From: an uncultured Alphaproteobacteria bacterium
Lineage (GTDB): Bacteria > Pseudomonadota > Alphaproteobacteria > CAAHEQ01 > UBA3637
Length of the DNA: 46,302 bases
Direction: 5' to 3'
Assembly: GCA_949292205.1 (NCBI GenBank)
Contig: CASEYR010000009.1
Coordinates: 1 to 46,302 of the forward strand
This document shows, piece by piece, positions 41,959 through 46,302 of this stretch (positions are counted from its first letter, which is position 1; each line of letters begins with the position of its first letter). The position numbers and the translations under genes were made by a program. Under the pieces are notes generated by a model that was given only the letters and a program-made list of their open reading frames with translations, was not told the origin of the DNA and did not search any database.

Positions 41959-44752
41959 CTCCTTCCGTTATTGTTTCTTGATTATTCGCCACGGATGACA
42001 CATCGGCTGTTACATCAGCGTTTTCCGAAACATCCTCAGAATCCGAAGCTTCCTCTCCGATATCCGTGATACATGTTGCAGAGACGACTTTCTCATTTTT
42101 ATCCAACCGGAACAAAATCACCCCCATCGTTGAACGCCCAGCGATTCGGATATCATCCGTCCGCATACGAATCAACTTACCGCCATCGGTTACCAACATA
42201 ATATGAGATCCTGCCGGCACAGGCATAGAGGCAACAACATCAGCCGCACGCTTCCCTTCATCTGTCTTAATATTGACCACACCGGATGTTCCGCGAGACG
42301 TAATCCGATACTCATAAGCGCTAGAGCGTTTACCATATCCTGCGGAGGTCAAGGTTAAAATGAACTCCTCATCAGCAGCCATCTTATCAAATTCTTCCGA
42401 GGTCAAAACAGTATTTGTCATAGATTCTGTTTCAATAGTCTCCGTTTCATCGGAAGCACCGACGGCTTTTCTGCGAGCCGAAGCTTCTTTCAGATAAGCA
42501 TCTCGCTTATCAATATCCGCCTTAGCGTGCTTGATGACAGACATAGAGATAACACTGTCATCTTCACTTAACTTCATTCCGCGAACGCCGGTTGAAGCGC
42601 GTGATTCAAAGATACGCACATCGCTGACAGGGAATCGGACACACTTTCCTTTTCTGGCAGATAATAAGATATCATCTTCATCTGTACAAATAGACACTCC
42701 GACAAGCTGATCCCCTTCATCCAGCTTCATGGCAATTTTACCGTTTTGGTTAACGCGCCAGAAGTCAGACAATCGGTTCCGACGCACCCCACCGCTAGCC
42801 GTTGCAAACATAACGGTTAAATTATTGCATTCATCTTCCGTTTCAGGTAAGGTCAAAATCGTTGAAATTGTTTCCCCTTGTTGCAGTGGAAGCAAGTTAA
42901 TCAGAGCCTTTCCTAAAGACTGGGGCGAACCTTCCGGCAACCGGTACGTTTTAATTTTGTAAACAATACCCCGGCTAGAGAAGAACAATAACGGACTATG
43001 TGTACAAGCGACAAACAAATTCGCGACGGTATCCTCATCCCGAGTACTCATACCCGAGCGACCTTTACCACCACGATGTTGAGCACGATAAGTGGACAAC
43101 GGAACACGTTTGATATACCCCGTATTTGTAACCGTTACGACCATTTGCTCACGCGGGATTAAATCTTCCATATCCTGTTCAAATTCAGCATCTTCAATTG
43201 TCGTCCGACGTGCATCCGGATATTGAGCTTTCAAAGCCTCCAGCTCTTCACGAATAATGGCATAGATTTTTTCATGCGAACCCAATGTAGCCAAATATCC
43301 CTTAATCAGAGCAGCCAGCTCACCCACTTCTCCGTGAATTTTATCACGTTCCAAGCCGGTCAAGCGATTCAACTTCAAATCCAAGATTGCTTTAGCCTGA
43401 GCCTCAGAAAGCATATAGACGCCATTTTCGACCTTACGATCCGGCTCGTCAATTAAAGCGATTAAGGATTCAACATCTTGAGCCTCCCAGCGTGTTTCCA
43501 TCAAGCGTTGTTTTGCCGTCATCGGATCCGGAGCCGTCTTAATCATTTCAATCACTTTATCCAAGTTTGCGACGGCAATAGCCAAGCCGACCAACACATG
43601 AGCCCGATCCCGTGCTTTATTCAGTTCAAAGATAGTCCGACGACGAACAACCTCTTCACGGAACAAAATAAAAGCATCAATCATTTGCTTTAAAGTCATT
43701 AGCTCCGGTCGTCCGTTATTCAGAGCCAGCATATTCATACCAAAGCTGGTTTGAAGCGGTGTATATTTATACAGTTGATTCAAAACAACATCCGGATAGG
43801 CATCTTTTTTCAATTCAATAACGACCCGAACACCTTGACGATCGGATTCATCTCGTAAATCCGAAATCCCATCAATAACCTTATCTTTGACCAATTCGGC
43901 AATCCGAATAATCATTTGGGCTTTATTGACCTGATAAGGGATTTCGGAAACAATAATTGCCGTCTTGTCCTTTTTAATTTCCTCAATCGTGCAACGGCCA
44001 CGCATAATGACCGACCCACGCCCCGTCAAATAAGCGGAGCGAGCCCCACCACGGCCTAAAATAATACCCCCCGTCGGAAAATCAGGCCCCGGAACATACT
44101 CCATTAACTCCTCCGGAGTAATAGCGGGATTATCAATCGTTGCAATACAGGCCGAAACAACTTCGCCTAAATTATGTGGCGGGATATTTGTTGCCATACC
44201 GACAGCGATACCGCCGGAACCGTTAACCAACAAGTTCGGGAAACGAGCTGGCAAAACCTCCGGTTCCTGACACGTCTCATCATAGTTCGGGCGAAAATCG
44301 ACCGTATCACGATCAATATCCTCCAACAACCAATGAGCTGTTTGTGCAAGACGAGCCTCTGTATATCGCATTGCAGCGGCTTTATCTCCGTCCATAGACC
44401 CAAAGTTACCCTGTGAGTCAATTAAGGGAACACGCATTGAAAATGTCTGAGCCATCCGCACCATAGCTTCATAAATCGAGCTATCTCCGTGCGGGTGATA
44501 TTTACCCATAACATCACCAACGATACGAGCAGATTTACGAAACGGCTTGTTATAATCGTATCCGTTTTCATTCATTGAGAACAAAATACGCCGATGAACC
44601 GGCTTTAAACCGTCACGCACATCGGGCAAAGCCCGAGAAACAATCACGCTCATCGCATAATCCAGATATGATTTGCGCATTTCCTCTTCAATAGCAGTCG
44701 GCATTACATCAACAACACCTGTCGTAATCGCTGTTTCATTCAGTTCTGTCAT
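41951..44752 (-). CDS. gyrA: DNA gyrase subunit A
   Basis: Breaks and rejoins DNA to introduce negative supercoils, with GyrB. 933 residues: catalytic Tyr in [10 protein letters not shown], quinolone-determining segment [19 protein letters not shown] (Ser at E. coli position 83, Glu at position 87), and six-bladed C-terminal domain. The GyrA box is QHRGGKG (usually QRRGGKG), which still keeps the wrapping motif. An extra charged insert of about 55 residues ([17 protein letters not shown] onward) lies within the C-terminal domain, as in other Alphaproteobacteria. The acidic tail ends in EGDE. Confidence 0.97.
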   Translation of the reverse strand: MTELNETAITTGVVDVMPTAIEEEMRKSYLDYAMSVIVSRALPDVRDGLKPVHRRILFSMNENGYDYNKPFRKSARIVGDVMGKYHPHGDSSIYEAMVRMAQTFSMRVPLIDSQGNFGSMDGDKAAAMRYTEARLAQTAHWLLEDIDRDTVDFRPNYDETCQEPEVLPARFPNLLVNGSGGIAVGMATNIPPHNLGEVVSACIATIDNPAITPEELMEYVPGPDFPTGGIILGRGGARSAYLTGRGSVIMRGRCTIEEIKKDKTAIIVSEIPYQVNKAQMIIRIAELVKDKVIDGISDLRDESDRQGVRVVIELKKDAYPDVVLNQLYKYTPLQTSFGMNMLALNNGRPELMTLKQMIDAFILFREEVVRRRTIFELNKARDRAHVLVGLAIAVANLDKVIEMIKTAPDPMTAKQRLMETRWEAQDVESLIALIDEPDRKVENGVYMLSEAQAKAILDLKLNRLTGLERDKIHGEVGELAALIKGYLATLGSHEKIYAIIREELEALKAQYPDARRTTIEDAEFEQDMEDLIPREQMVVTVTNTGYIKRVPLSTYRAQHRGGKGRSGMSTRDEDTVANLFVACTHSPLLFFSSRGIVYKIKTYRLPEGSPQSLGKALINLLPLQQGETISTILTLPETEDECNNLTVMFATASGGVRRNRLSDFWRVNQNGKIAMKLDEGDQLVGVSICTDEDDILLSARKGKCVRFPVSDVRIFESRASTGVRGMKLSEDDSVISMSVIKHAKADIDKRDAYLKEASARRKAVGASDETETIETESMTNTVLTSEEFDKMAADEEFILTLTSAGYGKRSSAYEYRITSRGTSGVVNIKTDEGKRAADVVASMPVPAGSHIMLVTDGGKLIRMRTDDIRIAGRSTMGVILFRLDKNEKVVSATCITDIGEEASDSEDVSENADVTADVSSVANNQETITEGDE

Positions 44753-44812
44753 TGTCTTTATTTCCTTTTCAACGCTTCAAAAATAACTGAAAACAGCGTA
44801 TCATTTTTTCAC

Positions 44813-44911
44813 TTTTTTCGCAAGAGAAAAAAGCTGTTGTCGGGATTTTTTTACCCCTTCAATTCCAATCTGAAACCAAGGGGTAAAAGCTTTTTAAAAA
44901 TCAATGACAGA
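44813..44911. repeat. Inverted repeats between gyrA and the pilin-like gene
   Basis: TACCCCTT and AAGGGGTA (about 44850 and 44881-44888) form an 8-bp stem around 22-24 nt, enclosed by AAAAAGC/GCTTTTT arms; CTTTTTTC/GAAAAAAG form a further stem near 44813-44834. On the minus strand the outer stem ends in a T-run, so it may terminate the pilin-like transcript. The gyrA promoter must also lie here, but I see no good match. Confidence 0.4.
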
Positions 44912-46019
44912 GTGCTTTATTTTTATTGTAGAAATATCCCAAATTAAAACTACCCCAATTCATTTTTTTATTTGGTTGGATGTAAATAAGAGCGCGCGAC
45001 CCTTTTCCCCACGGATCAGTTCCTTGAATCCAATAATTTCCCGTACCCAGCCACGCCAAAAAGTCAGGAGTTGTCATTGTTTTATTAGCCTCCAAATCTG
45101 CTATACCGACATCCTCGGCCGTTGGATCAGATTTGCCATACTTATCACAAAAATCTGCAGCTGTTTCCTGTCTCATTGTCACGCTGGAAGCCATCCATCC
45201 GCCGGGACTTGTATCACTACCCGGAGCAATATCGGCTCGACCGGAGCAAGTATAATGTGTTTTTTCCTGCCAAACACAATATGACTCTTCATTACAATCC
45301 CGCCAGCTACGACATCCACAAACACCATCAGAAAAACAAATACCGTTATCACAATCACGATCACTTGTGCAGCCCTGAACAGCCGAGCAAGCGCCATTAA
45401 TACACATCTCTCCGCTCGGACAACAAGCCTCACCACATGGAATCGCACAATAACAAATACCGTTTTTACAATCGTAATTTGCCCCACAATCCGCATTTGA
45501 AGAACAAGTCGTTATATTATCCAAACAATCCTCACAAGGAGTTAACAATTTAGAAAATGTATATTCCAAAGAACTACTGTTTTTTTGACAAATTTGTCTA
45601 TCTCCGGTAGAAACTTGTCCATCAATCCGCAAGAGTAACGCTGATTTTAAATTTAAATCCACAAGATGTCCGCAAACTTCTTTTTCTACATTTTCAACAG
45701 TAATTGAAAACAAATTGTTTTCCAGAGGTCTTGCCGAAAAAGTATATCCTCCCTCTATTGTTTCAGGCATTTCCGACGAATTAAAAGCAGACAACGTTGC
45801 ATTACTCATCATCTGCTGAGCATAAACAACAGATCGCTTATTCACCTCATTTAGAATTCGCGTCGAAGCAACTCTCTCCATCGCTATGTTATAGCCTTTA
45901 GCACCAAGAATAGTCAACAGCCCCATCAAAGCCAGAACACCCAACATTTCGACCATCGATTTTCCCGACTCATTTTGACAAGATTGCTTTTTTAGATTAG
46001 CATTTTGTTTTTTATCCAT
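44901..46019 (-). CDS. Pilin-like protein with Cys-rich middle and lectin-like C-terminus
   Basis: 372 residues. A leader (MDKKQNANLKKQSCQNESGK) is followed by SMVEMLGVLALMGLLTILGA, a class III prepilin cleavage region with Glu+5-type residue. The middle (about 165-260) has more than 20 Cys in short CxxxxDC / GxC blocks, EGF- or TIL-like in spacing. The C-terminal 90 residues (DFLAWLGTGNYWIQGTD, then NWGSFNLGYFY) recall lectin-like domains of bacterial surface proteins. It may be a minor pilin with an adhesive head. ATG at 46019 has AAAGGAAG; an upstream frame start at 46094 lacks a site. Confidence 0.72.
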   Translation of the reverse strand: MDKKQNANLKKQSCQNESGKSMVEMLGVLALMGLLTILGAKGYNIAMERVASTRILNEVNKRSVVYAQQMMSNATLSAFNSSEMPETIEGGYTFSARPLENNLFSITVENVEKEVCGHLVDLNLKSALLLRIDGQVSTGDRQICQKNSSSLEYTFSKLLTPCEDCLDNITTCSSNADCGANYDCKNGICYCAIPCGEACCPSGEMCINGACSAVQGCTSDRDCDNGICFSDGVCGCRSWRDCNEESYCVWQEKTHYTCSGRADIAPGSDTSPGGWMASSVTMRQETAADFCDKYGKSDPTAEDVGIADLEANKTMTTPDFLAWLGTGNYWIQGTDPWGKGSRALIYIQPNKKMNWGSFNLGYFYNKNKALCH

Positions 46020-46212
46020 AAAAAATCTTCCTTTCAGTATAAAAATAATGAACAATATTTTTTTACACTTTTTAGAAAGATTCACAAACTCCACTTTCTC
46101 TTTAAAATTTAATAAAATTTTCTTGCCTAATAATTATTTTCTATGCTATAAAACTTATAACATTTTAATGTTCATTTTTGTGTTATGATTAAAAGCGGTA
46201 TTGAATAAACTT

Positions 46213-46292
46213 CCACTCGCTAACGCAAGTGGTGTTATCTGTTCCGAACGACGTTCGCCCAGCCCAAAAGCTTCGCAAGCCTAACGGCTGGG
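46213..46292. repeat. Three adjacent hairpins at the right edge
   Basis: Hairpin 1: CCACT...AGTGG (46213-46232) with inner GC pairs and a TAAC loop. Hairpin 2: CGAACG-A-CGTTCG (46245-46257). Hairpin 3: CCCAGCC (46258-46264) with GGCTGGG (46286-46292), containing an inner GCTT/AAGC stem and a CTAAC loop. No reading frame. It may be a repeat element, the end of a structured RNA, or part of a feature that continues beyond the window. Confidence 0.4.
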
Positions 46293-46302
46293 CTGGTATG
46301 TC

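Noticed and set aside
46245-46302. Integron attC site at the right edge
   Set aside because: GCCTAAC is present, but no paired GTTRRRY at the expected distance is visible within the window and no integrase or cassette array is seen.

Overview
The window looks like a chromosome segment of an AT-rich, uncultured, probably gut-associated alphaproteobacterium. This rests on marker genes and neighbourhoods rather than a database match: a lone rpsD, a DUF721/DciA protein, lepB-rnc-era-recO, a FYDLN-acid (TIGR02300) protein divergent from rpsA, a zinc-ribbon/DUF3426 protein divergent from ftsEX, and CarD and YqgE homologues. Anaerobic or microaerobic life is suggested by the iron-sulfur QueH (instead of QueG) and by a flavin reductase-rubredoxin fusion. 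Two proteins carry class III (type IV pilin-like) leader sequences.

Layout. 1-620: the 5' end of a minus-strand repeat protein (about 21-residue LRR-like units) with a long structured leader. 636-6967: housekeeping genes (rpsD, an ankyrin protein, dciA-tgt, then lepB-rnc-era-recO with overlapping genes). 6974-10278: a three-gene cassette laid out like gtrABC (flippase, polyprenyl-phosphate glycosyltransferase, GT-C/STT3-like transferase), divergent from queH; both promoters sit so close to the ATG that the mRNAs should be leaderless. 10889-20708: LOG family protein, flavin reductase-rubredoxin, a small LptM-like lipoprotein, a pilin-like protein, rpsA, FYDLN protein, YqgE, a membrane-anchored GT2, miaB, a Sel1-type protein and the zinc-ribbon/DUF3426 protein. 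20795-24920: a coupled run ftsE-ftsX-DUF218-plsC-AnmK-like, with degraded kinase motifs in the last gene. 24900-30078: small lipoproteins, a GH24 lysozyme under an unusually elaborate control region, tRNA-Ala(CGC), MscS, CarD and tRNA-Ile2(CAT).

30289-36764 is an accessory island: HAM1-like NTPase, aminoglycoside-phosphotransferase-fold kinase, a truncated P-loop kinase, Nudix, two GNATs, a histidine phosphatase, then a tightly overlapped glycan operon (51-aa ORF, ParB-like protein, GT4, hexapeptide acetyltransferase). A roughly 290-nt structured leader RNA precedes that operon; its terminator abuts the first Shine-Dalgarno and competes with upstream helices. This is the best candidate for an undescribed regulatory element here.

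36821-46302 returns to housekeeping genes (LD-carboxypeptidase, ThpR, def-fmt-truA, gyrA) with three small proteins: a 49-aa product behind a near-consensus promoter, and a Cys-rich 83-aa protein and a 55-aa single-TM protein wedged in an overlapping chain between gyrA and a periplasmic cyclophilin. A Cys-rich pilin-like protein and three adjacent hairpins close the window. Functional threads: tRNA modification (Tgt, QueH, MiaB, TruA, Fmt), envelope and peptidoglycan (FtsEX, PlsC, AnmK-like, LD-carboxypeptidase, lysozyme), and surface glycans (Gtr cassette, GT2, GT4 operon).
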